Shown one piece after another: positions 26,701 to 38,416 of a DNA stretch of 64,000 bases (its first letter is position 1; the number at the start of each line of letters is the position of its first letter). The notes below the pieces were generated by a model, which saw nothing but the letters and a program-made list of their open reading frames with translations, was not told the DNA's origin and searched no databases. Location of the stretch: the NCBI GenBank assembly GCA_033297075.1, contig MU858080.1:124001-188000 (forward strand), written 5' to 3'. The position numbers and the translations under genes were made by a program. The DNA is from Rhypophila decipiens (Eukaryota > Ascomycota > Sordariomycetes > Sordariales > Naviculisporaceae).

Positions 26701-28746
26701 ATCGCTGGCTGATGCAAGAGAAGGTGCGAGGAAGCCAGCAGGCAGAATGCAAACGATTATTGTTAATCTATTTGCAGAACGCAGGCTGCAGACTGCAGTA
26801 CATGTATGATGATGTATCAACCTCAAATGCCATGCTATGCCATGCCATGTTCATGTCCCATGCCGCAACCATAGGGCAGGATGTCTCTAGCTTATTATTG
26901 CCGGCTATCTGTCCGTCTGTCTTTGGCAAATCTGTCCGATTGCATATGCTGTGCTCTCAGCTTTGTTTCTACTTCTTTTTTTCTTCCATGTCCATTATCA
27001 AGCGTCAAAAATGACAGACTAAAGGACCATGCTCTATCTAGCATTGACCTGGCACAAGATAAAAGACTCCCCAATCCTAAGCCCCTTTTTATGGGAGCAC
27101 AAAGAAAACATCCTTATCCAATCCTTGGAGACAGGGCTGGAGCAACCACCCAACACTCAAGAGTCATGGCCAGCCATGGGGAATTTCTAATCTACGACTG
27201 AACATGCTTGCCCCATGGTATTGCGCCGCTATCCAATGTTGCCATCGGATAGCTCGAGTCTCCAATGCAGCAATGCCTTAGACTAATGTATCGTACTCGA
27301 CGCCAGCCACAGATGTCCCCTGGATAGCTCGGCGAATGAAGCAAGTGCCGCTAGAGGTAGCTAAATCCTGCCGAGGAAAGCAACGGTTACCGCCGCTTTT
27401 CATTTTCCCCTCCTCTTTTTTTCTTTGGAGTCTTGACCAAAAGACAAAACGACAGGAAGAGAGGAGATACAGTAATGCGGATACATCATGTAAACGTTCA
27501 CGGCACATCCCCGGGATTCCTTCCACGGATTCCGATTTGTCTCGGCTGTTTCTTTTATCGGAGGCATCTTCCTATCCCAACGAATCAAACTCTGGGAGCC
27601 AACCACTCGATACCGTACTTCGCCAGTCCGAGCTTGTTCAAGTTTCTTCCTGCTTTATCTCTGCCTCTTTTCTGCATCTACCTATTCGCTGTTTTTCCGT
27701 CTCCGGAATATGTGAGCAGAGAAACACAAGAGATAGGAAACTATTTCTTCATTGTTCGCTCCTTCCTCTTCATCGGACCGTGACCGGACCGTGACCGGCG
27801 GCAGGATTGGGTTTACTCGTGGTCTGGACGGATCCACTTTGCACTCTGCAGCATCTGCATTCTCCCGACTCCCGGTGGTTTGGGATCCACAATGACTCCC
27901 AGAACCGGGCTTCCACCCTTTCGCATGTGCTGTGGACTCGAAGAAGCCGACAGTTACGGATACAACTGGACAACTCAAAGCTTGAAAACTCCACAAACGG
28001 TGAACCAACCACTGTTCCGGTTCTTCTCTGCCCCTGACCCTTGACCACTGCCAGCGATTGGAGCGACCTGCTACACACTAGCCCACGATATCATGCTTCG
28101 ACGGTTGAGATGGGTCCTTGGGTATCCTTCGGCCAGCACGCAACACAGCGCTCCATGCAACAAATTATTTTTCTTCTCGAGGGAGGAAAAAAAACGATGG
28201 CCAAGTGCAAGTCATCCCCAAGTCCGGTTAGCACCTTTGCTGGCTGATTACGTCGTGACCCCGTCCGTCGTGACCTGACCGCCGTATGAGAGCGACATGG
28301 ACTAGGAAAAAGTCGCAAGCTCTCGCTGGCCACTTATTCTCTGGCTCTAGTCAGTCATGTGCACCATATAACTCTTTTCCTCTCGCTTCCTTTTCTTGAC
28401 CGTATCCATTGAGAACCAAGCCGACGGCATGACCATATTCTTTGCTAAATATTTATAATAATTCTGCTGTCTTCACCGACTTGTTCTCCAACTGAGGATC
28501 GTCGTCGTTGCACTGGTCTATAATACTCCACTGGGGAGCCCTCATCGGCCTTATACTCGTCATTGTCCTCGTGTATTTGTCGACATCCATTCTTCTCTAG
28601 TCTTACTACAGCCACATCACTCCTCGTCAAAACAGACCGCGGGCACCATAACGGTTTGACTTGAAGACACCTGACGGCCACCAAGGTCTTTCACAGCTAT
28701 CACAGCGCTCGGCGACCTGCCACGAACCCCACAAGGCGTTCACACC
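23792..28746. other. Gene-poor region of about 5 kb upstream of the DHAD gene
   Basis: I see no supported coding gene. It holds the presumed 3' UTR of the Myb-like gene (T-rich), the inverted repeat at 24844-24904, a tandem pair of an 11-base unit containing CCGTGACCGG near 27776-27798, and the presumed DHAD promoter and leader after about 28300. Confidence 0.5.
24844..24904. repeat. 15-bp perfect inverted repeat able to form a nested hairpin
   Basis: gctacagaaaatgac at 24844-24858 is the exact reverse complement of 24890-24904. The 31-base loop contains a second pair, ctcta and tagag, so the transcript of either strand could fold into a long stem with an inner hairpin. No gene overlaps. It could be a structured RNA, the end of a small element, or chance. 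Confidence 0.5.
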
Positions 28747-31450
28747 ATGGCGCCACACATTCAAGAGACGATGCCGATGCAGCAAAACGGCTATAGCCAC
28801 AATATTAACCATAACCCCGAGCCAAGAAACGAACCCAAAGATGGCGACTACATCCAGTGGCAAGCTCTGCCACCAGGAGGTCCTCTGAACCGCTGGTCAC
28901 AGAAACTCACCAGGGGACATGACTCTCCCGGCGCCCAGGTGAGTGAAATATTTCCCTCTCTCATTTCTCTCGCTCGGTACCTAGCCGGCGCCCACTCTTT
29001 GAGACGCAAGAAAAAAAGTCCATCTCAATTCCCAATTCCCGATACAACCCGCCTGGCGGTCAAAAAAATCCACCACCACGTGACGGATCCTCGGCATTGA
29101 CACCCTACCTCTTGTCCTGGACTGGTCCTCCTGTCAGGGCTGGTTACACTTACTTTGGTCATGAGGGCTGCCTAGCCGAGCCTACCGGGTGGGGGGTGTG
29201 GTGTTGAAAGTTGGTTCTACACTACGCAGGCGGTGAGACGCTTGGTTCGAAGTCGAGAGTGCTCGAGCTTCAGTAGCTTGGTTGTCAAATCCAGTGGCTG
29301 CTCTCACAAACCAGAGTGGCCAACATGACGCTGACGCCGTTTATAGGCCATGCTCTATGGGGCAGGCGTCCCGAACAAGGACATGATGAAGAACGCCCCG
29401 CACGTGGGAATCGCTACCGTGTGGTGGGAGGGGAACCCATGCAAGTGAGTGACATTGTACCTTTCTGTCGGTTCGGGAAGCAAGCTTGTCGTTTATTTGG
29501 TGACGTTCTTTGGCTAATTAACTTTATCTTTCGATGATGACAGCACGCATTGTGAGTGGCTGTTCAAGCTTATGCTTTGTGTTACAACTCACCAACCTCT
29601 CCATGTGAGCGCCTGCTAACCGATGATGATGGCAATGGCATCCAGTGCTCGACTTTGGCAAGATTGTCAAGAGGGCTGTCGAAAAGCAGAACATGCTAGC
29701 ATGGCAGTACAATACTATAGGAGTCTCGGATGGTATCACGATGGGTGGTGAGGGTACGTACCTATTCGACTTCATCTGTCTGCCCCTTTCCGTTACCCCC
29801 TGCACCACTCGCGGCCCAAAAAAGGGGCAAAATAAACAAACTCCCATGAGCCCAAAATTCTCGTCTTACAAGACCAAATCTTACTCACATTTCCAATCTC
29901 CAGGCATGCGATACTCTCTTCAGTCAAGAGAGATCATAGCAGATAGCATCGAAACAGTAACTTGCGCGCAACATCACGATGCAAACATCAGCATCCCCGG
30001 GTGCGACAAGAACATGCCGGGCGTAATCATGGCCGCCGCCCGGCATAACCGGCCCTTCTTGATGATCTACGGCGGCACCATCCGAAAGGGCTACTCCAAA
30101 CTGCTCGACTCAAAAATTAACATCGTAACCTGCTACGAAGCCGCCGGTGCGCACACGTACGGAAAACTCCACCCCAAATGCCGCTCCGGCCCCGGGGCGG
30201 TCGCAACACCAGACGACGTGCTCGAAGACATTGCCCAGAACGCCTGCCCCGGCGCCGGCGCTTGTGGCGGTATGTATACCGCCAACACCATGGCCACGGC
30301 GATCGAAGCAATGGGCCTCTCGTTGCCGGGATCCTCCTCCTACCCAGCAACCTCCCCCGAAAAAGCCCGAGAGTGCGAGCGCGCAGCCGATGCTATCCGC
30401 GTCCTCATGGAACGGGATATTCGACCCCGGGACTTGCTCTCTCGCGCAGCATTCGAGAACGCCCTCGTCATCACAATGGCCCTGGGCGGTTCGACCAACG
30501 GTGTCTTGCATTTCCTCGCCATGGCCAACAGCGCAGATGTCCCCCTCACACTAGATGATATCCAACGCACCTCGAACCGCATCCCTTTTATTGCAGACCT
30601 CGCCCCTTCCGGAAGATACTACATGGAAGACCTCTACGACATTGGCGGAACCCCGGCCGTGATAAAAATGCTCATCGCTGCTGGGCTCCTCGACGGAAGT
30701 ATCCCAACCGTCACCGGCAAGACCCTGGCGGAAAACGTAGCAAGCTGGCCGTCTCTGGACCCTAACCAGAAAATCATTCGCCCTCTTGACAACCCGATAA
30801 AAGAAACGGGGCATATCCGCGTCTTGAAAGGAAACTTTGCTCCCGGAGGCTCCGTTGCAAAAATAACAGGAAAAGAGGGGTTAAGTTTCACTGGTTCTGC
30901 GCGGGTATTTAACAAGGAAGCCGAGTTGAACTCTGCGCTCGCAAGGGGAGCTATCAAGGCAGATGAGGGAAATCTGGTGTTGATTGTGCGGTATGAAGGA
31001 CCCAAAGGTGGACCGGGGATGCCAGAGCAGCTGAAGGCTAGTGCGGCGATTATGGGCGCTGGATTGAAGAATGTCGCCTTGGTCACGGATGGTCGGTATT
31101 CCGGCGCGTCTCATGGGTTTATTGTGGGCCATGTGGTGCCCGAGGCTGCCGTGGGCGGGCCGATCGGGTTGGTGAAAGATGGGGATGTTATTCGCATTGA
31201 TGCCGTCTTGAACAGGATAGATGTGCTGAGGACTGTTGAGTTTGTTAGGGAATACGGACACACAGGGGGAGAACTGGAGGATGGAGAGGAGCAGAGCGAG
31301 GAGAGTGTGCTCAAGGTGTTGGAGGAGAGGAGAAAGAGCTGGGTCCCGCCCAGGATGAAGCCGCTTAGGGGGACGTTGGGCAAGTATGCCCGTCTTGTGG
31401 GTGATGCTAGCCACGGCGCTGTTACCGATGTTGGGGGCAGCGCGTATTAA
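28747..31450 (+). CDS. Dihydroxy-acid dehydratase (IlvD/Edd family) paralogue
   Basis: Fe-S dehydratase that turns 2,3-dihydroxy-3-methyl acids into 2-oxo acids in branched-chain amino acid synthesis. Five exons: 28747-28938, 29347-29444, 29544-29551, 29646-29753 and 29904-31450, 650 residues. Exon 3 is only 8 nt; it is required to keep GNPCNTHLLDFGK in frame across family-conserved sequence. Cluster cysteines are C96 (EGNPCN), C169 (PGCDKNMPG) and C256 ([12 protein letters not shown]). [11 protein letters not shown], about 125-135, and the C-terminal [12 protein letters not shown] are also conserved. The 60-odd N-terminal residues are Q/N/D/E-containing with few arginines, unlike a mitochondrial presequence, so this may be a cytosolic or otherwise divergent isoform beside a housekeeping ILV3. 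It stands alone, with no visible biosynthetic cluster. Confidence 0.93.
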
Positions 31451-32563
31451 GGGTATTGGACTTGGAGATTTTGGAGCATCATGGGTGAGGAAACGTTCAA
31501 AGACGGGTGTATAGAAGGTTGTCAATGGATAGACGGTAGATGGTTGGATAGATACCAGGTAGACAGACGGTTGGGTAGAGGGATAGACGGTAGACGGCGG
31601 ATGGACGGGTAGAGGGCTAGATGGCAACAGACTTTCCTTCCTTTTTCTTATACCTCACTGAGCTTTCTAGCTTTCTAGCTTTCTTAGTCGTGGAAAATGG
31701 CCATGTTGGTTTGTGGTGACTGCGCACCAGAACAAAGCCTGCCAAGTGATCAGATAACCGCTGGTTCCAACGAACCATTGTGCATCCGTGGAACTTGACC
31801 AAAATTGCTCATGAAACAATAATGGAAACTGACTTCTGACAGTCAGTGAGCGCTACTACCTTGAGAAAGAGATGGAAACTTGCCTTTTGTCCCCATAGGT
31901 GAAAGCAGAGAGACACAAGCCAAATAGGTGCACCTGAGAGACCAGAGTATTTCCGCGACGACGTTCCACTTTAAATTGTCAGAATGGCGACTAGACACAT
32001 TGACCAAAAGGCAGACAGACGACGAGGAATAGAAGCCCGAAGAAAGCAGAGATGAGCATAGAGCCAACTAGAATTTACAACAAGCCCATGTAAATATGTC
32101 AAATAGAATAATAAAACAAGTAAGTACCTAATTGTTCAAGCCCAAACCTCACAAAAACGGGCACCCAACTAGCAACAACAAAATTCCCTTGCAAGAAAAA
32201 AACAAAAACATACAAGCTACACCTTAACAATAGATCCATGACACGAAACAGACGGGGCACAACAAGATACAAAACGCCCATCAGTCCGTCTGTCTACATT
32301 CCCACCCACCCAAAAGATTAATGTCATCTGATTTGATATTTCCTTTCCCCTTTCCTTCCTTCCTGTCTGTGCTAGCAGACAAAATGTGATGATTAATTTT
32401 TCATGTCATCATAAGCAAGACGGGACCAAGCACACAGAGACCCTCAAAGGTGTCTCTTTCATGTCCTTCTCTCCATCTGCGTGCAGCGTGCCCCGTTCAA
32501 GGGTTAAGATAGCGTCCCCTTGGAACTTGTCTGATTTAAAACTGCGAGTAGTAGTCGTGTCGT
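31451..32563. other. Intergenic region between convergent DHAD and GT15 genes
   Basis: It holds the two 3' UTRs and a repetitive stretch (31500-31684). No gene is supported. Both genes end into this interval, so no promoter is needed here. Confidence 0.6.
31500..31684. repeat. Imperfect short tandem repeats after the DHAD gene
   Basis: From about 31520 to 31618 variants of GATAGACGG and GTAGACGG recur many times in a G/A-rich strand. At 31661-31684 the 8-mer AGCTTTCT is repeated three times. This is slippage-prone DNA that would lie in or after the DHAD 3' UTR. Confidence 0.6.
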
Positions 32564-34305
32564 TTATGGGCTAGCCCATCCTCCGGCGACATCGACCCAC
32601 TCGGCCAAGCAGCTTCCGTCCTTGCCCTCCACGTCGACAATGTCGGTATCGCAGCGGCAGCGGCAGCCTACACCGTTCTCCTTGGGAGTGTCCCAGTCTT
32701 CCCAGTACTTGTCCTCCTCGATACGCTTGCGCTCGTCGAGCGTGGTCATCTCCAGGTAGGGCTCGCGAGGGAGCTGGCGGGCCGGAGCATTGGCGGGACA
32801 ATGCTGGATGGTGGTGTGGCGGTAGCCAAAGTCACGGAAGTAGTGGATGTCCTTGACGCCCAAGAGGGCACCAGCGGCGAGCGAGTGAATGGGTGCATCA
32901 CCCCACTGTTGTTTCAAGTTAGCAAAAAGGCGACATGGCTTGTGGCAAAGTCAGGATAACGTACCCGTTCCATCCAGAAACCACCACTGTGATCCATCAT
33001 CTGGAAGAAATCCTCATAGGCCTTGCTGCGGAAAAAGTCAAGGCGGGCAATTTCAAAGTTGGACCAGAAGTGGCACATGTTGTACTTTTCGCCCTCCATG
33101 GCGTCCGGGTCAAACTTGGGCGACTTCATGCGGTTGGGGTCGGTGGCGAGGACCTCCTCGGGAAGAGAGGGGTCTGCAGGCTCGGGCTCCTTCTCGGCCG
33201 GGGCGTCGACAAACATCTCCCAGAGACCCTGGGAGGTGATGTTGTTGAGGCGCTTATAGGCCGAAGCGTAGCGGAAAAGGTTGGGGACCGTCTCCTTGAG
33301 CTCCTTGACGGCGATGGTGAATCCGTACGTCTTGTTGCTCTCGATCATCTTGAGGAAGGGGTCACTGAAAAGATGTTAGTGAGGGGAACACAAGCTTGGA
33401 AGGATAATGGTACATACTAGGTGATATCGCAGAAGTACTTGATCTCGGGCTCCAACCGCCAGTACCACTCGTATTTGGCAAGAAGGGGGTGCTTGTAAAA
33501 GAATCTACAACACGGTTAGCGGACCAAGTCGGAAAGTGGCATTGTGTGGGACACTCACCCCGAGTAGAATCTGCACATGGAATGATAGCTTTCCAGGCCA
33601 CCGTACATGACAGCGGCGTCTCCCTGCTTGGCGATACCTTCTTTGGCGACCTTGGGGTCGACCCATTCGGGGAATCCCCACATCTCAGGACCAACATAGC
33701 CGAACTCGACGGATCCAGACGTGTAGTTCTGGACAGTCTCCTTGAAGGTCGAGTTGAACTCGTCGTTGTTCAAAAAGACGTAGGGGTAATGGTACCACCT
33801 GTTGAAGTGGCGCTCAATCGACTTGATGGACTGGATGACACCATCCAACTCCTTGTTTCGCGCAAGAACGACAAAGGCGGCGTTGGCGCGAGGTTTGCTC
33901 GTATCGGGCTGCAGGCAGCCCGTCTCGAAGACCTTGTCAAACTTTTCGCTTATTTTTCTGCGCAAAGAAACGTCAGCATGATGCGATGGTGCGAGAATCA
34001 TGACAGAGACGCGAAAACACGAACCTTACAGCCGGAGGGGCACCAGCGGGCATTAATATCCTCGCGGGCCCAGAGCTGGGATGTCTGACAAACAACGTCA
34101 AGATAAGAACGACCACGAGGCAGGGGAAGAGAATGACCACGCCAAGAGGCACCGAGATGCTCGAGTTGCCTTTTAGCCGCAGAGGCCGTCTCAAATATGC
34201 CAGGCGCGAGGCCAATGTCCCCCGTTGTCTCTTCTCATCTGCCGTTGGGAGGTGGGGAGTGCGGCCAACGGGCAGGTATTTTCCAGCTCGGCGGAGGAGA
34301 TCCAT
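32564..34305 (-). CDS. KTR/KRE2-family alpha-1,2-mannosyltransferase (GT15)
   Basis: Golgi type II membrane enzyme that adds alpha-1,2-mannose from GDP-mannose to N- or O-linked glycans. Five exons, 34025-34305, 33559-33957, 33418-33504, 32965-33364 and 32564-32905, give 502 residues; the first donor is AG|GTTCGT, chosen because the nearer GTAAGG breaks the frame. Residues 52-73 are a single membrane anchor after a basic cytosolic tail. GT15 signatures are VFLNNDEF, FGYVGPEMWGFPEW, YGGLESYHSMCRFYSGFFY and YEWYWRLEPEIKYFCDITY; the glutamate of WRLEPE corresponds to the proposed catalytic residue of Kre2. MCHFWSNFEIARLDFFRSKA, then GGFWMERWGDAPIHS, follow. The C-terminus has a cysteine group (CRCRCDTD). 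The exact linkage made cannot be told from sequence. Confidence 0.94.
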
Positions 34306-36192
34306 GATGATGGATTCCGGGGCGGAGAGCCGGAGGGCGGAAGTGGTTTTAATTCCCTGGTCCGTCCAGGATGGGAAAATTGATTAAAAGGTCGATTAAA
34401 GTCGGTTGTGAGGCTCTCCCCGGCAAAGGTGCGTGGAATCGCCGATTCGCTTCAATCGTGTCGCCGTAAAAAGTCACTAATGATTAAAGATATGGCGTCA
34501 ATAGCAACGCCGCGAAGCAACAAGAATCGAATCAAGAGGTTGTGAAATAAAACATCAGAACCGAAACCCGAAAATGCTTTGTCTTTCTATAATGATGATG
34601 ATGCGGTTCCCGTCAATTGCAAAAGATCCAAATCAAGCGCGATGCGAGAAGCGAGCGGCAGGGAAAGAAGCGTTTCCCTCGGTGACTGCAGAACAGAAAC
34701 GAGCTGGAAGGATGATGTTGGGACGACGGAGGCTGTGGTGTCGCTTCGGGTTTTAGTTTTGGCTGACTGGGCCCGTCCGATGTGCAAACAAACGCGTCGG
34801 AAAGGTCGTTCCCAGTTCCAGTTTGTTCGGAGTGTTGGAGATAGGGGTCGAATTGAATCGCGTCAGCGTCACGATAAAGCCAATGCCGGGCGACGCTTGA
34901 CAGTCGACATATGGACCGACGACAGGAGGTGACTGTCGCGAAAAGGTCGGCGATGGATGGGATGGGGGAGGGAAAACGGTTCAAAGACCCAACGGTGGTT
35001 TGTCGTCGCTTGTCAATCTGACAAGAGAAATTTTGGACTGCAAATTCACAGAAGGATGGGCAGAGCAATCACAGCGCAAGGGCTGGCCCAAATGTAAAAT
35101 TGTTAAGGAGAAATTAGCTGGGATGCGCTAACACGGTACCGAAAGATACGCCGGATGATGGGTCCCATCTGTCCACCAGTGAGATCCACCAACACTATCA
35201 ACCGAAGCCACACAGCCTGAAGCGCGGGAAGTGCCAGAGACCCCTCCTAACTTGTTTTGGCGCTTGGCATATGCTTGTCAGGAGCCCGCCAGCAGCTGAC
35301 GGCTGCTAGCCTTCGGGACAGTCAGCGTTGACAGCTGTTGGCAGCGAAGCTTGTTGACCCACTTAGTCATGTCTCAGGACCAATCAGCGATCCGAGTGGC
35401 CAAATACGAGTCCAGAACATCTTGTCGACCGTCCTAAAAATAATAGAACTCGGCAAGCTGTGATTGGTCCTCTCAGCCCCGAATGCCGGTCCGCATCTCG
35501 TCATTTCCCCCTTTTATCGCCCCACCATAGCCACCAATTCGAGAGTTGCCACCAAAAACAGTGAAAAGGAGACATTCAGGGGCTGTTTGGCCGTTGGTCT
35601 TGCCTTCTGGGCTCTGGAGCCGTGGGAACCTTTGGGTTCGATCCAAGAAATCCAGAACGTCGTCGACCATGAAGAAGCTTGGCTTGATGGAGCAGGGCAA
35701 CTGGGCTGTCCTTGCAGATTGATGACTTCTTTTTGAAGTAATTCACGGGCCGTTTTGTGGTACACTAGCATGGTAAAAGGAGTCTGTTTACTGAAGATAT
35801 AAGCATAAGGATCTTACTCGAGAAGATCGAGAGAGACCGTGTCAACCGGCCGAGGCGTTGCATCTTGAGGTTTAAGGGTCTTGGTAGTGGAAATACTATC
35901 GTAATTTCTCATCACCAAGACGGCATCAAGTGAAGTCAAAAGTACGCATAGGGTCGTTGTCTGTCTGTCTCAAAACCCAAACCTGCCTCATTTCACAATC
36001 TGAAATACACAAGGCGACTGTCCCGCTGTAAGAGTGAAATGTCTGATGAGCTATAACCATTTCCAAGTTCTCAAAGCATGAGTAGCAATATAGAAAGACG
36101 AAAGGTAGAGGCAACACATCTAACTCCTTTTTGTTATGACCACTTATAATCACTTCGCTCTCCTCTCTCCTTCCACGCCTCTTCCGAACTCA
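34306..36192. other. Intergenic region, GT15 promoter to PhzF 3' end
   Basis: No supported gene. The left part should hold the GT15 promoter, the right end the 3' UTR of the PhzF gene. A (GAT)n-like run occurs near 34590-34603. Confidence 0.5.
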
Positions 36193-37221
36193 TCATACCA
36201 GTACACTGCCCTCCATAACAACAACCGCAGTACCTCCCAAAAACAAATCCTTGATCTTGGCCTCTTCTCCCGTCCCCTCAGCAGTAGCTTCAACAAGAAT
36301 ATCACTCTTCCTTCCCATCTCCACTCCCTGCGTGATGTTAAATCTCGCCCAGGTTCCGTCCCTCCCGTATGCAGAACCAAGAGCAAGGTAGCTTGCCAAC
36401 GTACAAGCCGCAGAGCCAGTGGCTGGGTCTTCAAAAGTAGTCTCGATCATTCGAGTCTGGATATCCCACTCCTTCGCTCGATCCACAACCCTCTCGTCTT
36501 TAACAACGTAATAATAGCGACTGATGAAACTATTTTCCCACTCCCCCTTGTCGAGGAAATCGGGGATGGAGGTGAAATCCAGCGTCTTGCTCGTCGTCGA
36601 TACTTCCGCCAGATGGGCGAGCGTAGGTAGGCGCACCAAGACAAAAGTCATGCCCTTGACTATACTCACCACCGGCGCTGAAAGTTCCGCCTCTCTGGTC
36701 TCGGGATTATCGCTCAGTTTGGCCAAGAGGGCATCTCTTTCCTTGTCGTCCCCGGTGCGACTAAGGCGGTAAATGATTTCCTCCAATGTCTGAGAGTGAA
36801 TATGCACCGCATGGGGAATTTGTGCCTTGACACGGCCGCCGGCTAGGGTCCTGATATTGATGGCTCCAGCGCGGGTGAGAAGGGAATCGACTTGGCGCAA
36901 GCCGAGGTGATGCAGGACTAGATAGGCAGATCCAATAGTTGGGTGCCCTGCAAAGGGGAGTTCTTGGTCTGGCGTGAAGATGTCGATTTGACGTTGATGG
37001 GTGTCGAGCCGGTCGTCGTCGTCCTTCTCGTCGGGGGTGTGAAGAAAGACCGTCTCAGAAAGGTTGAACTCCCGCGCGATGCGTTGCTTGGTTTTTTGCG
37101 TGATGGCAGATCGCAAGGAGGACGGCACAAAGACCACGGCTAGAGGATTGCCTAGATACCGGGCTGAGGTGAAGACGTCAAGAGTGACGAAGGAGAGTTT
37201 GGTTTGACTGTGGGAGGCCAT
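36193..37221 (-). CDS. PhzF-fold (phenazine biosynthesis-like) isomerase/epimerase family protein
   Basis: Single exon, 342 residues, the usual size of PhzF-like proteins. Members are cofactor-independent isomerases or epimerases; the substrate of most fungal members is unknown. Visible family motifs: FVTLDVFTSARYLGNPLAVV near the N-terminus, NLSETVFL with E56 at the position of the PhzF catalytic glutamate, DIFTPDQELPFAGHPTIGSA with H93, and FEDPATGSAACTLASYLALG in the second half with the conserved aspartate. All key residues appear present, so the enzyme is probably active. The ATG at 37219-37221 begins the conserved domain after eight residues. It stands alone; the name does not imply phenazine production. 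Confidence 0.93.
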   Translation of the reverse strand: MASHSQTKLSFVTLDVFTSARYLGNPLAVVFVPSSLRSAITQKTKQRIAREFNLSETVFLHTPDEKDDDDRLDTHQRQIDIFTPDQELPFAGHPTIGSAYLVLHHLGLRQVDSLLTRAGAINIRTLAGGRVKAQIPHAVHIHSQTLEEIIYRLSRTGDDKERDALLAKLSDNPETREAELSAPVVSIVKGMTFVLVRLPTLAHLAEVSTTSKTLDFTSIPDFLDKGEWENSFISRYYYVVKDERVVDRAKEWDIQTRMIETTFEDPATGSAACTLASYLALGSAYGRDGTWARFNITQGVEMGRKSDILVEATAEGTGEEAKIKDLFLGGTAVVVMEGSVLV

Positions 37222-37370
37222 TGTGCCGTTGTGGTCAGGGTCTTTGGGACGGTGCTGAGTTGAGCAAATTTTAGCCAGCCGGCCCTAGATCACACCTGAA
37301 TCTGAGTTGATGGTGGGTGATGCGCAAAGGAAGGGAGCAAGATTGAGTCTTTATGTTGTGATTGGGTCCT

Positions 37371-37380
37371 TATATAAAGG
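37371..37380 (-). promoter_or_regulatory. TATA-like box upstream of the PhzF gene
   Basis: The minus strand reads CCTTTATATA, about 150 bases before the ATG at 37221. It is a plausible core promoter element if the leader is about 100 bases; there is no other evidence. Confidence 0.3.
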
Positions 37381-37619
37381 GAATACTCATGTAAGTTTAT
37401 GTTGTTGAGTCATTGGAGTCATCAATTCCGGGCCTGAAGGCAAGCGGGGTTGAGTTACGCCGACGCCCTATCACAGAATGTATGGGGGCCGTTTCCCTTG
37501 ACTTTGAAGCAGTTCCGACCTCTACACCTATAATGATGATATTTCCAAATTTTCAGATCCGTTAGCATGTTATATATAGGGCCTGGAATCGTGATAACCT
37601 TTTTTTTATGTTTTGAAGG

Positions 37620-37652
37620 GTAGGGTTAGGGTTATATATGTATATATATATC
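37620..37652 (+). repeat. Interstitial telomere-like repeat plus AT run
   Basis: GTAGGGTTAGGGTTAT at 37620-37635 contains about two and a half copies of the fungal telomere unit TTAGGG, and is followed at once by alternating AT. An identical 16-mer in the same orientation occurs at 43340-43355. Confidence 0.7.
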
Positions 37653-38416
37653 AGGGTTAATCAGCCAACGAAGTCAGGCTGCGCCTTCAATAAACCCCTG
37701 ACAGCAACGATTTGTAGTATACCTCTCTGGTATTTTATCAGTTTGTTGTTGTCAATCAATTCCGGAAAGAGATATTGTTCCCACTCGTGGTGCAAGTCAG
37801 TGTGCGATGCTGCCGGCACCGAATTTCCGGCAGGAGCAACCCCGAGCCGGTGACTTTTCCGTCCTGTGGGGCCGTACCCGAGCTTCCTCCGTGTCTACAA
37901 TCGTATGGCTCCGGGGAGGTGGAACCAAGTTCACAAACGCCAAGCGGACTAACTTTCAGGGGCTAGACTGTAGATGGAAGGAACGCGTCACATTTCGGTC
38001 GCGCCGCGGCTCTCGACTTTGAACATTGGTGACCTTTCGAGCACCCGCCGTCGCCCAGAAAGCTAGCCAAGAAGCGACCGCTCGAACAGCACCTGCGTCC
38101 CTTCCCTTCGAAGTGCTATCCATCTCTTCAAGGCATCTTTGAACGCGGCCGCGCTTGCCAAACCTCCAGCACTAAACAAATCCTTCCTGCTAGCAACCCA
38201 TGGCACCTTCGATGGCTCACCTATTACTCCGAAAGGGGACTGGAAGCGGTGGCAAGGCCATTGCGAGCCATGGACCGTTTCGAATCCCACTACGGGGACA
38301 GAAGAGAGCATCAAATTTGTTCCCGGTGAACTGGGTTACTCGATTGGTCCTGCAGCAAAACACGACGCCTGCGATGACACCACGACTCAACATCATGACC
38401 AGGTCGTTTCACGCCG

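Larger units (their letters stand above)
37222..38416. other. Intergenic region with telomere-like motif
   Basis: It contains the PhzF promoter on the left, the telomere-like motif and an AT dinucleotide run near 37620-37652, and then sequence without a supported gene up to the ATG at 38417. Confidence 0.5.

Noticed and set aside
28747..37221. A biosynthetic cluster built on DHAD, GT15 and PhzF genes
   Set aside because: No synthase, P450 or cluster regulator is present between or beside them, spacing is wide, and GT15 is a housekeeping glycosylation enzyme.
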